Source: Aldehydirespirator sp965261105 (lineage in GTDB: Bacteria > Actinomycetota > Acidimicrobiia > Acidimicrobiales > Aldehydirespiratoraceae). From it: a stretch of 64,000 nt of DNA. Of the stretch, positions 17,069 to 26,211 are shown in pieces (positions within the stretch are counted from its first letter, which is position 1; the number at the start of each line of letters is the position of its first letter). The stretch is from contig CBDHCM010000006.1 of the NCBI GenBank assembly GCA_965261105.1, forward strand, positions 868,001 through 932,000, given 5' to 3'. The notes beneath the pieces were generated by a model. It did no database searches. It saw nothing but the letters and a program-made list of their open reading frames with translations, and was not told the DNA's origin. The translations under genes and the position numbers were made by a program.

Positions 17069-17866
17069 TCAGGCGACGCCGAGGTGGCGGCGGATGGCCC
17101 AGTTGAACAGGTCCCAGCCGTAGTCGCCCGACACGATGTCGGCGCGGGCGGCCCGGGCGGCCTCGGCTGAGATCGGCAGCCCGTGGCGGGCCTTCATCTG
17201 CACCTCTGCGACGCGTTCCATCAGCACGAACCAGCCGACGGCATCGGCGGGACTGGTTCCTACGGTGAGCAGCCCGTGGTTGGCCAGGATCACGGCCCGG
17301 TTCTCGCCGAGGGCGACCGCGATGCGCTTGCCGCCGTCGCAGGAGAGGATCTGTACCTCCTCGTCGTCGAAGAGGGCGTGGTCCTCGAAGAACAGCGTCG
17401 ACTCTTGGGTGAGCGGCTCGATCATGCGCCGCTCCGCTGCGAACGGGGTGCCCCAATGCGTGTGGACGTGCGCGGCGGCGGTCACGTCGGGCCGGGCGGC
17501 GTGGATGGGGTAGTGGATGTGGTAGGCGCTGTTGTTGATCCTGGCCGGACGCCCGTCCTGGTCGGCGGCGCTTCCGTCGGGAGCCACCAGCACCAGGTCG
17601 GATGGCTGGGCCCGTTCGAACACGACGCGGTGCCGAAGCAGCCACATGTGGTCGGGCTTCTCAGTGTCGCGGCAGGTGATGTGGCCGTCGCCGAGCTCAC
17701 CCCAGCGCAGCACCCCGAACAGGCGGTACGCGGTGGCCAGGTCGTCAAGAAGTCGGGCCCGCTCCGCTTCCGGGTCGGCGATCACCGGCTCGATCACCGG
17801 CCATCCGCTATTCGCTGAGCTATCAGCCGAAGCCACAGCCCCATTCTGCCATAGGCCCGATCCCAA
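17069..17866 (-). CDS. Class II aldolase/adducin family protein
   Basis: The 265-residue protein has the class II aldolase fold: GHITCRD, a zinc-binding AAHVHTHWGTPFAA (about residues 131-144), and NHGLLTVGTSPADA with the third His, followed by FVLMERVAEVQM. Family members are aldolases acting on phosphorylated or free sugars, or decarboxylases. The substrate cannot be told from sequence. It is transcribed toward folD across the 33-base repeat array. The N-terminal 30 residues are poorly conserved, so the start is uncertain. Confidence 0.82.
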   Translation of the reverse strand: MGSGLWQNGAVASADSSANSGWPVIEPVIADPEAERARLLDDLATAYRLFGVLRWGELGDGHITCRDTEKPDHMWLLRHRVVFERAQPSDLVLVAPDGSAADQDGRPARINNSAYHIHYPIHAARPDVTAAAHVHTHWGTPFAAERRMIEPLTQESTLFFEDHALFDDEEVQILSCDGGKRIAVALGENRAVILANHGLLTVGTSPADAVGWFVLMERVAEVQMKARHGLPISAEAARAARADIVSGDYGWDLFNWAIRRHLGVA

Positions 17867-17893
17867 CAGTCAAGGGTCGTGGCCGCCCGGTCT

Positions 17894-19306
17894 CTAGGCG
17901 CTGCGCTCGTGGGCCAGCAGGCTGCTCGGGCCTGTGTCGTCCGCTGCTTCGGCTCGTTCGCTCATCTCTCGAACGGTGTCATCTACGGGCGTCAGTTCGG
18001 GGATGCGCTGGCTGTCTGCTGTCACACCTAGATCCTCGAAGCGACGGGCCTGGGGCATTACTCGGCCCTCGAGGGAGCCGACGCCGCGGTTGTAGGCAGT
18101 TAGGGCCTGACCGAGGCCCTTGCCGACACCGTGCATGTGCTCGGCGAAACGTCGCAGGCGATCATGGAGCTCCTTGCCGAGGTCCGCGATCTCCTGCGCG
18201 TTCTTCTGCATGTCCTGCTGCTGCCATGCCAGGGCGACCGTCCGCAGGAAGGCCAGGAGCAGCCCGGGGGTCGCGATGAGCACCCGATGCTCCTGCCATG
18301 CCTGCTCCCACAGGGTTGGCTGCACCTTCATGGCCGAGTCGAGGATGGGGTCGGCGGGCACGAACATCAGCACGAAGTCCGGAGAACCGGCGACGGCGTC
18401 GGCGTAGTCCCGTTCACCCAGGCTCTTGACGTGTCTTGAGATGGCAGAGGCGTGATTGGTGAGCAGGTCTCGTTCCTGGCGGTCGTCGGTGGCCTCGTGG
18501 GCCTTCAGATAGCTCTCCAACGGCGCCTTGGCGTCGATGACCACCTTGAGACCACCGGGCACGTTCACGACCGCGTCGGGCCGGAGGCGGCTCCCGGGGA
18601 CATCAACCGTGTACTGGGGGTAGTAGTCGATGTGCTGCTGCAGCCCCGAGAGCTCCAATATGTTCCCCAGCTCCTGTTCGGCCCACTGGCCCCGGATGTT
18701 GGGCGACCTCAGCGCCTCGCTGAGACTCCCGGCGACCTTCTGGAGAGAGGCGATCTGAGAGGTCAGGCGCTCGTAGGCCCCTGCCCGCTTCTGCTCGATT
18801 GCGTTGGCGTGCTCACCCAGCTTCTCGAGGCTGTCGCGAATGGGCCCGACGAGGCTGTCGACGGCCTCCTTGCGCTTCTCTAGCTCGGCGGCACCGAGTT
18901 GTCGCTGGTCGTCGAACTGTGCCTTGGCCTGCCTGAGCAGCGTCTCGGTGCTCTCCTTGAGAACCCCGGCGGCAAGCCCCTTGAACTGGTTGTCCAATTG
19001 GTCACGGGCGCTGGCCAGCTCCTCGGTCCGGGCCTGGTGATCTGCCTTCACGGCGGCGAGCTCCCTGTGGGCCGTGGTCAACTCCAGGCGGGCCGAGTCG
19101 CGCTCGCCGCGGGCCGAGTCGCGCTCATCCCGGACTTGGTTCACCTCCCGCTCGCGTTCCTCTAGCCGGACGGTCAGTCGAGCCATCTCGTTCGGGTCGT
19201 CGGCCGCTCCGGCCGGGCGCTCGCGGCGCAGGAGCGCCGCTCCAATACCCATGATCGCGCCGACCGCGGCCAGAGCCGCCACGACGACGATTGCTGTCTG
19301 TTCCAT
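17894..19306 (-). CDS. rmuC: DNA recombination protein RmuC
   Basis: The 470-residue protein starts with one membrane helix (about residues 4-25). A long coiled coil rich in Arg and Glu follows (MARLTVRLEEREREVNQ onward, to about residue 230), then the RmuC nuclease-like core with RGQWAEQELGNILELSGL, RPDAVVNVPGG, VVIDAKAPLESY and FVPADPILDSAM. RmuC limits recombination at short inverted repeats. The ATG at 19304-19306 has GAGG just upstream and gives the usual membrane-anchored N-terminus; upstream codons in the same frame look non-coding. Confidence 0.9.
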   Translation of the reverse strand: MEQTAIVVVAALAAVGAIMGIGAALLRRERPAGAADDPNEMARLTVRLEEREREVNQVRDERDSARGERDSARLELTTAHRELAAVKADHQARTEELASARDQLDNQFKGLAAGVLKESTETLLRQAKAQFDDQRQLGAAELEKRKEAVDSLVGPIRDSLEKLGEHANAIEQKRAGAYERLTSQIASLQKVAGSLSEALRSPNIRGQWAEQELGNILELSGLQQHIDYYPQYTVDVPGSRLRPDAVVNVPGGLKVVIDAKAPLESYLKAHEATDDRQERDLLTNHASAISRHVKSLGERDYADAVAGSPDFVLMFVPADPILDSAMKVQPTLWEQAWQEHRVLIATPGLLLAFLRTVALAWQQQDMQKNAQEIADLGKELHDRLRRFAEHMHGVGKGLGQALTAYNRGVGSLEGRVMPQARRFEDLGVTADSQRIPELTPVDDTVREMSERAEAADDTGPSSLLAHERSA

Positions 19307-19716
19307 GTCCTCATGAATACTTGCCCCCTGTGACATCACCGGCGATGCCCCGCTGCTGCCCCGGTCCATGCACGGGTTGACCAGATGGCCCGAAGCCGCG
19401 ACGGCGAGGTTCCTTGGCCCGGTTCGAACGCTCGCCGCACTCGGAGCAATCCGATCGAACCGATCAGCGGATTTGGGCGGCACCAGCCTCAAAAGCGTCC
19501 GCTGTGCGCGCCGGTGTCGGCCAGGATCCTGTCCGGCTGGGCCGAGCGCCGCCATTGGCCTCTTGCGCCAGCGGCCGTTCGCCAACATGAGGACCGCCGG
19601 AGTTTGGCAGCTAATCTATATGTTTACAATAATGAGCAATACATACTGTGATAATCCAGTCGGAGTCCGCCCAAGCCGGGCCGGAGTTGGACGGCCGCGC
19701 AGGATCGGAGGCGGAC
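19307..19716. other. Intergenic region between rmuC and the AbiEi-like gene
   Basis: This 410-base divergent region holds no convincing gene. Its left part is GC-rich and its right end (19610-19660) is an AT-rich island containing TTTACA at 19622 and several TAAT-like blocks. The island is probably the promoter of the AbiEi-like gene. A tRNA T-arm-like GGTTCGAA at 19421 is not part of a cloverleaf. Confidence 0.5.
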
Positions 19717-20634
19717 GTGGGGGAGGGGCGGGTTCTGAGGCGGATGAAGCGACAGCACGGGCTCACTACCCGAGCGCAGGCGCTTGCCGATGGCATGACG
19801 AAGCGGCAAGTCGATCACCGCTTGGCAACGGAGCGGTGGGTACGGGAGGCACGGGGCGTGTACCGACACACAGCCGTCTCACCGACACCGTTGTCGAAGT
19901 TGCTTGCAGCGTGCATGGCTCACGACGGACTCGCCAGCCATCAGTCGGCGGCGGCTGTGCATGGCATCGACGGGTACAGGCTCGGCCCGATCGAGTTGAC
20001 GGTCCCCAGGGGTAGGCTCCCCTCGATGGCGGGGGTGGTCCTCCACCAGTCGAGCCAGCTGAGCCTGGCCAAGCCGGTGGAACGCCAGGGAGTGCCGTGC
20101 ACGGGCCTCGCCAGGACAATTCTCGACTTGGCCTCGGTCGTGACCCGCAAGCAACTGATTGCTGCTATCGATGCCGTCCTGCGGGACAGGCGGCTTCGAC
20201 CGTCAGATCTCCATGGCGTGCTCGCACTGCACCTCCGCCAGGGCCGGAACGGCTGCGCGGCGCTGCGGGACGTTCTCACGGATCGCCTAGGCGACGATCC
20301 CGTTCCGCTGAGCGAATGGAGCCGGATGGTGGAGGAGCTTCTCATTGACGCTGGCCTTGCCCGACCGCGCCTCGAGTACCGCATCAACGGCACGGACGGC
20401 GCTTTCCTCGCTCAGGTCGACCTCGCATACCCCGCTCATCGCGTAGCCATTGAACTCGACAGCGTCCAGTATCACCTCAACCACGAGTCGTTCGTCGCCG
20501 ACCCTCGACGACGGAATGCCTTGACGGTCGCGGGCTGGACGGTGCTGAACTTCACTTGGGGCGACTACATCAGTCGTCCCAGCACCCTGTGCGCTCAAGT
20601 TGCCACAGCCTGCGGCGTTCCCTCTCGAAATTGA
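19717..20634 (+). CDS. AbiEi-like antitoxin-domain protein with C-terminal DUF559 endonuclease-like domain
   Basis: The 305-residue protein begins with an AbiEi-type winged helix (KRQHGLTTRAQALADGMTK, then WVREARGVYRH). It ends with a DUF559/VSR-like nuclease fold: AQVDLAYPAHRVAIELDS, FVADPRRRNALTVAGWTVLNFTW. This two-domain protein is common in actinobacteria and its role is unknown; type IV toxin-antitoxin function is assumed for relatives of the N-terminal domain. The GTG at 19717 is preferred because GGAGG lies five bases upstream (19707-19711); GTG 19648 and ATG 19744 are alternatives. No AbiEii-like toxin is next to it. Confidence 0.75.
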   Translation: MGEGRVLRRMKRQHGLTTRAQALADGMTKRQVDHRLATERWVREARGVYRHTAVSPTPLSKLLAACMAHDGLASHQSAAAVHGIDGYRLGPIELTVPRGRLPSMAGVVLHQSSQLSLAKPVERQGVPCTGLARTILDLASVVTRKQLIAAIDAVLRDRRLRPSDLHGVLALHLRQGRNGCAALRDVLTDRLGDDPVPLSEWSRMVEELLIDAGLARPRLEYRINGTDGAFLAQVDLAYPAHRVAIELDSVQYHLNHESFVADPRRRNALTVAGWTVLNFTWGDYISRPSTLCAQVATACGVPSRN

Positions 20635-20675
20635 CTTAGTTGTGCACAATATGTGGTGACAACTAAGTCAATTTC
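20627..20675. terminator. 17-bp perfect hairpin between convergent genes
   Basis: GAAATTGACTTAGTTGT (20627-20643) and its exact complement (20659-20675) flank a 15-base loop. The left arm contains the TGA stop of the AbiEi-like gene, and the right arm lies 34 bases from the 3' end of the convergent reductase gene. It probably ends both transcripts. A close relative of the arm sequence occurs at 47414-47462. Confidence 0.8.
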
Positions 20676-20708
20676 GGTTGGTGGCGGCGAGGTGGGCCTA
20701 GGCGGGGC

Positions 20709-21581
20709 CTAGCGGTGGGAGGTCTGCCAGGCGGTGGTGGCTGCTACCTGGTTGAAGGTGAACACGTGCAGGCCGGTCACGCCCAGATCTGCCAGATGCG
20801 GGCTCAGCGCGGCCAGCAGGTGGTCGGGGTCGTAGTTGCGCGAGGTCATCAGCTTGGTGATGGCGGGCCGGTTCTTGCGCAGGTAGCGCAGCGACGGCCC
20901 GATGCCCAAGCGCGCCCCCATGGTCAGGAGCTTGGTCCGGTCGACCACGCCCGAGATCCCCAGATGCACGGGCAGCGTCAGCCCTGAGGCCCGCTCGGCT
21001 CGCAGCCAGCTCTCGATGAGTCCCGGATCGAAGCACATCTGCGTGCTGCAGTAGCCCTCCACGCCGGCGGAGGCCAGCAGCTCCTGCTTGGAGTGCAGCG
21101 CCTCGTGCAGTGCCCCGTCGTCGATCAGCGGGTGGCCGTGCGGATAGGCGGTCACGCCGATCATGCTCAGCCCGTGGTCGCACTCGAGCAGGTCCCGCAG
21201 GAATGAGGCCGCGTCGGAGTAGGCACCGGGCGACTCCACGTCCCCGCCGACGAGGAACATGGTCGACACCCCGGCCGAGCGCAGCCAGCCCGCCAACTCG
21301 ACAACCCGAGCCCGGTCGGGCGCCAACCGGGCCGAGACGTGGGGGATCGCCACATGGCCAAGCTCCAGCAACCGTTCGGTGATCTCGCAGGTGGCGTCCT
21401 GGCCCTTCACCGGAGACGCCGTAACCGACACCGTGGAACCTGCAGGTAGCGCCTCGATGGCCGCGTCGAGGCTCTTGAGCGGTATGACCTCGAAGGTCAG
21501 CCCCTTGATGAGCCTGAGCCGGCAGTGCCGCGCCGCGAGGGTCTCCGCGGCCGGCGGGGAGCGCCGAAGCCTTGACGGCAT
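20709..21581 (-). CDS. Methylenetetrahydrofolate reductase family protein
   Basis: The 290-residue protein has an MTHFR TIM-barrel pattern: the beta-1 Glu in LTFEVIPLKSLDAA, the region HVAIPHVSARL, FLVGGDVESPGAYSDAASFL, IGVTAYPHGHP and CSTQMCFDP. MTHFR reduces methylene-THF to methyl-THF with FADH2. It differs from E. coli MetF in the strand-1 motif and resembles a short group found beside dimethylglycine or sarcosine dehydrogenases. It lies 17 bases downstream of fhs in the same operon. It may supply methyl-THF or act in the catabolic direction; sequence alone does not decide. Confidence 0.8.
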   Translation of the reverse strand: MPSRLRRSPPAAETLAARHCRLRLIKGLTFEVIPLKSLDAAIEALPAGSTVSVTASPVKGQDATCEITERLLELGHVAIPHVSARLAPDRARVVELAGWLRSAGVSTMFLVGGDVESPGAYSDAASFLRDLLECDHGLSMIGVTAYPHGHPLIDDGALHEALHSKQELLASAGVEGYCSTQMCFDPGLIESWLRAERASGLTLPVHLGISGVVDRTKLLTMGARLGIGPSLRYLRKNRPAITKLMTSRNYDPDHLLAALSPHLADLGVTGLHVFTFNQVAATTAWQTSHR

Positions 21582-21597
21582 CCTCGCAGCCAGACCC

Positions 21598-23301
21598 TCA
21601 GCTCAGGCCGACGATGTTGCCGTCGGCGTCGATGTCGATGCCCATGGCGGCCGGCATCCGGCCCAGGCCGGGCATGGTGCGCATGTCGCCGCAGATGGGG
21701 TACACGAAGCCGGCCCCCACAGAGGCCCGCACCTCGCGCACCGGCAAGGTCCATCCGGTCGGTGCGCCCTTCAACGCCGGGTCCGACGAGATCGACAGGT
21801 GCGTCTTGGCAATGCACACCGGCAGGTTCCCGAACCCGGCCTCCGTGAAGGTGGCGAGCTGCTTCTCCGCGGTGCTGGAGTACTCCACTCCGTCAGCGCC
21901 GTACACCCGGGTGGCAACCGTCTCGATCTTGGACTTCAGCGACGCCTCGTCGGGGTACAGCACCGAGAATTCGCTGGGCTCCTCGGCCGCCTCGGCCACC
22001 GCCTCGGCCAATTCCGTGGCGCCCCGGCCGCCGTCGGCGAAGTGGGTGGTCTCCGCCGAGCGGGCGTTGTACTCGGCGGCGATCTCGCCGATGGCCGCGA
22101 TGTCGGCCGCATGGTCCCCGGGGAACACGTTGATGGCCACCACCGGCGTGCAGCCGTGGATGCGCATGTTGTCGAGCTGTTTGCGGAGGTTGTCGCCGCC
22201 GGCATGGACCTCGTCGGGGTTCTCGGCCAGCAGAGCCTCCGGCAGAGGCCGCCCGGCCACGATCTTGTGGTTGCCCGAGTGGGCCTTCAGGCCCCGCACG
22301 GTGGCCACCAGAACGGCGGCGTCGGGCGCGATGCCCGAGTAGCGGCACTTGATGTTGAAGAATCGCTCGGCGCCCATGTCGGCGCCGAAGCCGGCCTCGG
22401 TGAGCAGGAAGTCCGACGTGCGGATGCCCACCTGGTCGGCCACGATGGAGGAGTTGCCGGTGGCGATGTTGCCGAACGGCCCGGTGTGAACCAGCGCGGG
22501 CGTGTTCTCGAGGGTCTGCATCAAGTTGGGCTTGATGGCCTCGCGCAGGATCACCGCCATCGACCCGGCCACGCCGATCTCCTCGGCGGTCACGGGTGTG
22601 CCGGCCTTGGTGTATCCCACCACGATGCGCCCCAGCCGGGCCCTCAGGTCGTGCAGCCCGGTGCACAGAGCCAGCGCGGCCATCACCTCGGAGGCCGCGG
22701 TGATGTCGAAGCCCGACTCCCGGGGCACTCCGTCGAGGCGGCCGCCCAGCCCCAGCGTGATGTTGCGCAGGGCCCGGTCGTTCACATCCAGCACCCGGCG
22801 CCAGGTGATGTTGTACAGGTCGAGGCCAAGCTCGTTGCCGTGGTAGAGGTGGGCGTCCACCATGGCGGAGCACAGGTTGTGGGCGGCCGTCACGGCGTGC
22901 ATATCGCCGGTGAGGTGCAGGTTGAACAGCTCCATGGGCACGACCTGGCTGTAGCCGCCCCCGGCCGCGCCGCCCTTGATGCCGAAAGTGGGGCCCATGG
23001 ACGGCTGGCGGATGGCGATGGTGGCGCTGCGGCCGATGTGCTGGAAAGCCTGGCCGAGCCCGACGGTGGTAGTGGTCTTGCCCTCGCCGAGCGGTGTCGG
23101 TGTGATGGCCGACACCACGACGTAGCGAGCCCGGGGACGGCCTGCTTGGGCCATGGCCTCCGCCGCATCGAGGCTCACTTTGGCCGCACCCGTGCCGTAG
23201 GGCTCCAGCATCTCGGGCGGGATGCCGGCGTCGGCGGCGATCGAGTCGAGTGGCTTCAGCTTGGCCTGGGAAGCGATCGCCAGGTCGGTCGGAAACGGCA
23301 T
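21598..23301 (-). CDS. fhs: Formate-tetrahydrofolate ligase
   Basis: The 567-residue protein joins formate and THF with ATP to make 10-formyl-THF, or runs in reverse to conserve ATP. It has the P-loop TPLGEGKTTTTVGLGQAF (about residues 68-85), QPSMGPTFGIKGGAAGGGYSQ and VATVRGLKAHSG, and the length is normal. The ATG at 23299-23301 follows AAGGAAGGG; the frame extends further upstream into the repeat region but looks non-coding there. It heads an operon with the methylenetetrahydrofolate reductase and is divergent from the dehydrogenase gene. With folD and formate dehydrogenase nearby it probably makes formate and ATP from formyl-THF. Confidence 0.94.
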   Translation of the reverse strand: MPFPTDLAIASQAKLKPLDSIAADAGIPPEMLEPYGTGAAKVSLDAAEAMAQAGRPRARYVVVSAITPTPLGEGKTTTTVGLGQAFQHIGRSATIAIRQPSMGPTFGIKGGAAGGGYSQVVPMELFNLHLTGDMHAVTAAHNLCSAMVDAHLYHGNELGLDLYNITWRRVLDVNDRALRNITLGLGGRLDGVPRESGFDITAASEVMAALALCTGLHDLRARLGRIVVGYTKAGTPVTAEEIGVAGSMAVILREAIKPNLMQTLENTPALVHTGPFGNIATGNSSIVADQVGIRTSDFLLTEAGFGADMGAERFFNIKCRYSGIAPDAAVLVATVRGLKAHSGNHKIVAGRPLPEALLAENPDEVHAGGDNLRKQLDNMRIHGCTPVVAINVFPGDHAADIAAIGEIAAEYNARSAETTHFADGGRGATELAEAVAEAAEEPSEFSVLYPDEASLKSKIETVATRVYGADGVEYSSTAEKQLATFTEAGFGNLPVCIAKTHLSISSDPALKGAPTGWTLPVREVRASVGAGFVYPICGDMRTMPGLGRMPAAMGIDIDADGNIVGLS

Positions 23302-23389
23302 CGTTGCCCTTCCTTTCGCATCGGTCTTGCGCGGTCGTCGGCACCGGCCGGTGTGTTGGCGCGGCGCCGTCACGGAGGGTAGCTTGTCG

Positions 23390-23424
23390 TTCCGCATCTC
23401 GGAACGATTCCGCATTACAGAACG
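23390..23424. promoter_or_regulatory. Composite palindromic operator between fhs and the dimethylglycine dehydrogenase gene
   Basis: TTCCGCATCTCGGAA (23390-23404) is a TTCCG-N5-CGGAA palindrome that shares its CGGAA with CGGAACGATTCCG (23400-23412). A further half-site CAGAACG follows. The element mirrors that at 15798-15823 between serA and folD. Its position in a divergent promoter region supports a role as an operator for both gene sets. Confidence 0.7.
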
Positions 23425-23588
23425 CCGATGCGGCACCCGCCCCGAAGCGGACGCCGCACAGTGCATAGCATTACAGAACGCCGATGCGGCACCCGCCCCG
23501 AAGCGGACGCCGCACAGTGCATAGCATTACAGAACGCCGATGCGGCACCCGCCCCGAAGCGGACGCCGCACAGTGCATAGCATTACAG
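23413..23588. repeat. Three perfect 56-bp tandem repeats plus partial copies upstream of the dehydrogenase gene
   Basis: Copies begin at 23413, 23469 and 23525 and are identical through 56 bases; the motif CATTACAG recurs at 23581 and again at 23603, next to the ribosome site. Each copy starts CATTACAGAACG, which resembles the right end of the adjacent operator, so the array may multiply a half-site. The units contain GCGGC and GCCGC segments that could pair. No unique spacers exist. Confidence 0.92.
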
Positions 23589-23616
23589 GTCCCGCCGGCC
23601 CGGCATTACAGGAGGA

Positions 23617-26160
23617 ATGGATGTGAGCGAGTTCCCCGCCAGCGCCAAGTGCGTGGTGATCGGAGCCGGCATCGTCGGCAACTGCGTCGTGGGACACCTG
23701 ACCAAGCTCGGTTGGAGCGAATTGGTGCTGCTGGACAAGGGACCGTTGCCCAACCCGGGCGGCTCCACCGGACACGCCTCGAACTTCATCTTCCCGGTGG
23801 ACCACAACAAGGAGATGTGCCTGCTCGGCGTTCAGAGCGCCAACCAGTACCGGGACCTGGACCTTTCGGTCGACTCCGGCGGGATCGAGGTGGCCCGCAC
23901 GCAGGAGCGGATGGACGAGTTGCAGCGGCGCATGACCTCGGCCACCGCGTGGGGCGTCGACGCTCGCCTGCTCACCCCCGCCGAGGTGGGCGAGCTAGTC
24001 CCCTTCATCAACACCGACGTCATTCTGGGCGGCTTCTACTCCCCGACGGTGTCGGTAGTGGACTCGCTGGAGACCGGTACGGTCATGCGCCGCCTAGCCA
24101 CCGACAACGGCTGCCGCGTGCTGGCCAACACCGAGGTGCTCGACATTCTCACCGAGCCCGGACCGAACCCCGGCGACCACACCGTGAAGGCCGTGGTCAC
24201 CGACGCCGGCACCATCGAGACGGAGTACGCGGTGATCGCCTGCGGAGTGTGGTCGAACCGGCTCGCCAACCTGGCCGGCGCCTGCATCCCGCTGGTGCCG
24301 GCCGTGCACCAGATGGCCGACGTCGGCCCGGTCGACGTGCTCGCTGAGACCAACAACGAGATCGGCTATCCGATCGTGCGCGACATGGACACGTTCTGCT
24401 ACGAGCGACAGAGCGCGGGCTCCATGGAGGTGGGCTCCTACGCCCACCGTCCCATCTTCCACCACCCCGACGAGATCCCCTCCAACGAGGAGGCTGCGCT
24501 GTCGCCCACCGAGATGCCGTTCACGGCCGACGACTTCGACCCGCAGATGGAGCAAGCCATCGAGCTGATGGACATGCTCGGCGACGCTGAGATCAAGTAC
24601 GCCATCAACGGCCTGCTGTCGCTCACCCCCGACGCCATGCCGTGCCTGGGCGAGATCCCCGAGGTGCGCAACCTCTGGTCTGCCGCCGCGGTCTGGGTGA
24701 AGGAGGGGCCGGGGATGGCGCAGGTGGTTGCCGAGTGGATGACCTTCGGCTATCCCCGGGTGATCGACGCCCACGGCGCCGACATCTCCCGCTTCTACGC
24801 CGAGGAGCGTCCGGACGAGCACATCTGGGCCCGCTCCGCCGAGCACTTCAACAAGACCTACGGCATCGTCCATCCGGCCGAGCAGTGGGAGAGCCGCCGC
24901 AACCTGCGGGTCGGGCCCTACTTCTCGCGCCAGGAGGACCTGGGCGCCTTCTTCTTCCAGGCCCGCACCTGGGAGCGGCCCCAGTGGTTCGAGTCCAACG
25001 CCGACCTCGTGGCGCGCTACGGGGTTGAGGACCGAGAGATCGAGTGGGACGCCCGGTGGTGGAGCCCGATCACCATCGCCGAGCACCTCAACCTGCGAGA
25101 GAACTGCGGGCTGGTGGACCTGAGCGCCTTCCAGATCTATGAGCTGACCGGGCCGGGGGCGATGGCCTGCGCCGACCGGCTGGCAGTCAACAAGATCGAC
25201 GTGCCGGTGGGCCGCTCGATCTACACACCGTGGCTCACCCCCGACGGCGGCTTCCACTCGGACCTGACCATGATGCGCCTCGGCGAGGACAGGGTGCGGG
25301 TCGTGACCGGCGTGTTCGACGGCGGACGCGACGAGTTCTGGGCCCGCCGGCACATGCCGACCGACGGCTCGATGGGCTTCGCCAACGTCACCGACGAGAT
25401 CACGACCCTTGGCCTTTGGGGACCCAACGCCCCCGCGGTGCTCAGCGCCCTCTGCGACGCCGACCTCAGCGGGGCCGGCTCGCCCTACGGCTCGCTGGTG
25501 GACGTCGAACTCGACTGCGGCACCGGCGGCAGGCCCGTGGCGGCCACGCTGTTCCGCATCTCCTACGTGGGCGACACCGGCTGGGAGATCTACCTGGCCT
25601 GGGACGACGGCCCCGTGGTGTGGGACGCCCTCGTGCGGGTCGGTGCCGACTACGGCCTGCGACCCACCGGCGGCGCGGTGTACGGCACCTCGGGGCGACT
25701 CGAGAAGGGCTACCGGCTGATGGGAGCCGAGCTCGAGAGCGAGTACAACCCGCTGGAGGCAGGCCTGGCCCGCCCCCGGGTGAAGGCGGCCGACTTCATT
25801 GGCAAAGAGGCATACTTGGCTGCCAGGGAGGCGGGCGACCCCGAGGTGAAGATGTGTGTGCTCACGGTGGAGGACCTGCACGACGGCCGGGGCCGCAAGC
25901 GCTACATGCAGGGCGGCAACGAGCCGATCCTCACCCTCGAGGGCGAGCGCATCGTCGACTCGCACGGTCGGGTGTCGCGGGTCACCACCGCGGGCCCGGG
26001 ACCGTCGGTGGGCAAGCACCTGCTGATGGGGTATCTGCCGGCCGAGCTGGCCGCCCCGGGCACCGACCTTCAGGTGATGTACATGAACGAGCTGTTCCCG
26101 GTGCGGGTGGCCGGCACCGGCGCGGTGTTCGATCCCGACGACTCCCGCATGAAGAGTTGA
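23617..26160 (+). CDS. Dimethylglycine/sarcosine dehydrogenase (FAD domain fused to GcvT-like folate domain)
   Basis: The 847-residue protein starts with a DAO-type FAD fold (VVIGAGIVGNCVVGHL, residues 13-28) and has STGHASNF, where the His near residue 53 is the covalent FAD site in dimethylglycine and sarcosine dehydrogenases. The second half is an aminomethyltransferase (GcvT) domain, with NCGLVDLSAFQIYELTGP, GLWGPNAPAVLSAL and the C-terminal barrel VKMCVLTVEDL. The enzyme would demethylate dimethylglycine or sarcosine, forming methylene-THF and passing electrons to ETF, whose genes follow. GTG 23623 is better spaced from GGAGG (23611) than ATG 23617; either start is possible. Which N-methyl substrate it uses is not decidable by eye. 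Confidence 0.88.
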   Translation: MDVSEFPASAKCVVIGAGIVGNCVVGHLTKLGWSELVLLDKGPLPNPGGSTGHASNFIFPVDHNKEMCLLGVQSANQYRDLDLSVDSGGIEVARTQERMDELQRRMTSATAWGVDARLLTPAEVGELVPFINTDVILGGFYSPTVSVVDSLETGTVMRRLATDNGCRVLANTEVLDILTEPGPNPGDHTVKAVVTDAGTIETEYAVIACGVWSNRLANLAGACIPLVPAVHQMADVGPVDVLAETNNEIGYPIVRDMDTFCYERQSAGSMEVGSYAHRPIFHHPDEIPSNEEAALSPTEMPFTADDFDPQMEQAIELMDMLGDAEIKYAINGLLSLTPDAMPCLGEIPEVRNLWSAAAVWVKEGPGMAQVVAEWMTFGYPRVIDAHGADISRFYAEERPDEHIWARSAEHFNKTYGIVHPAEQWESRRNLRVGPYFSRQEDLGAFFFQARTWERPQWFESNADLVARYGVEDREIEWDARWWSPITIAEHLNLRENCGLVDLSAFQIYELTGPGAMACADRLAVNKIDVPVGRSIYTPWLTPDGGFHSDLTMMRLGEDRVRVVTGVFDGGRDEFWARRHMPTDGSMGFANVTDEITTLGLWGPNAPAVLSALCDADLSGAGSPYGSLVDVELDCGTGGRPVAATLFRISYVGDTGWEIYLAWDDGPVVWDALVRVGADYGLRPTGGAVYGTSGRLEKGYRLMGAELESEYNPLEAGLARPRVKAADFIGKEAYLAAREAGDPEVKMCVLTVEDLHDGRGRKRYMQGGNEPILTLEGERIVDSHGRVSRVTTAGPGPSVGKHLLMGYLPAELAAPGTDLQVMYMNELFPVRVAGTGAVFDPDDSRMKS

Positions 26161-26211
26161 GTCGGCGGACGGCGGGCTCGACGGCTGCCATGGGATGAGG
26201 GGAGGCGACCG

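Noticed and set aside
16866..17645. Minus-strand protein with Pro-Gln-Gln-Pro-type 11-residue repeats
   Set aside because: It is an out-of-frame shadow of the aldolase gene extended through the 33-base repeats; its remainder is arginine- and proline-rich nonsense.
19415..19460. tRNA-like sequence with GGTTCGAA
   Set aside because: No acceptor, D-arm or anticodon stem could be fitted around it.
11301..23588. Tandem repeats at 11301, 12791 and 23413 as CRISPR arrays
   Set aside because: The units follow each other directly with no unique spacers, and there are no cas genes nearby.
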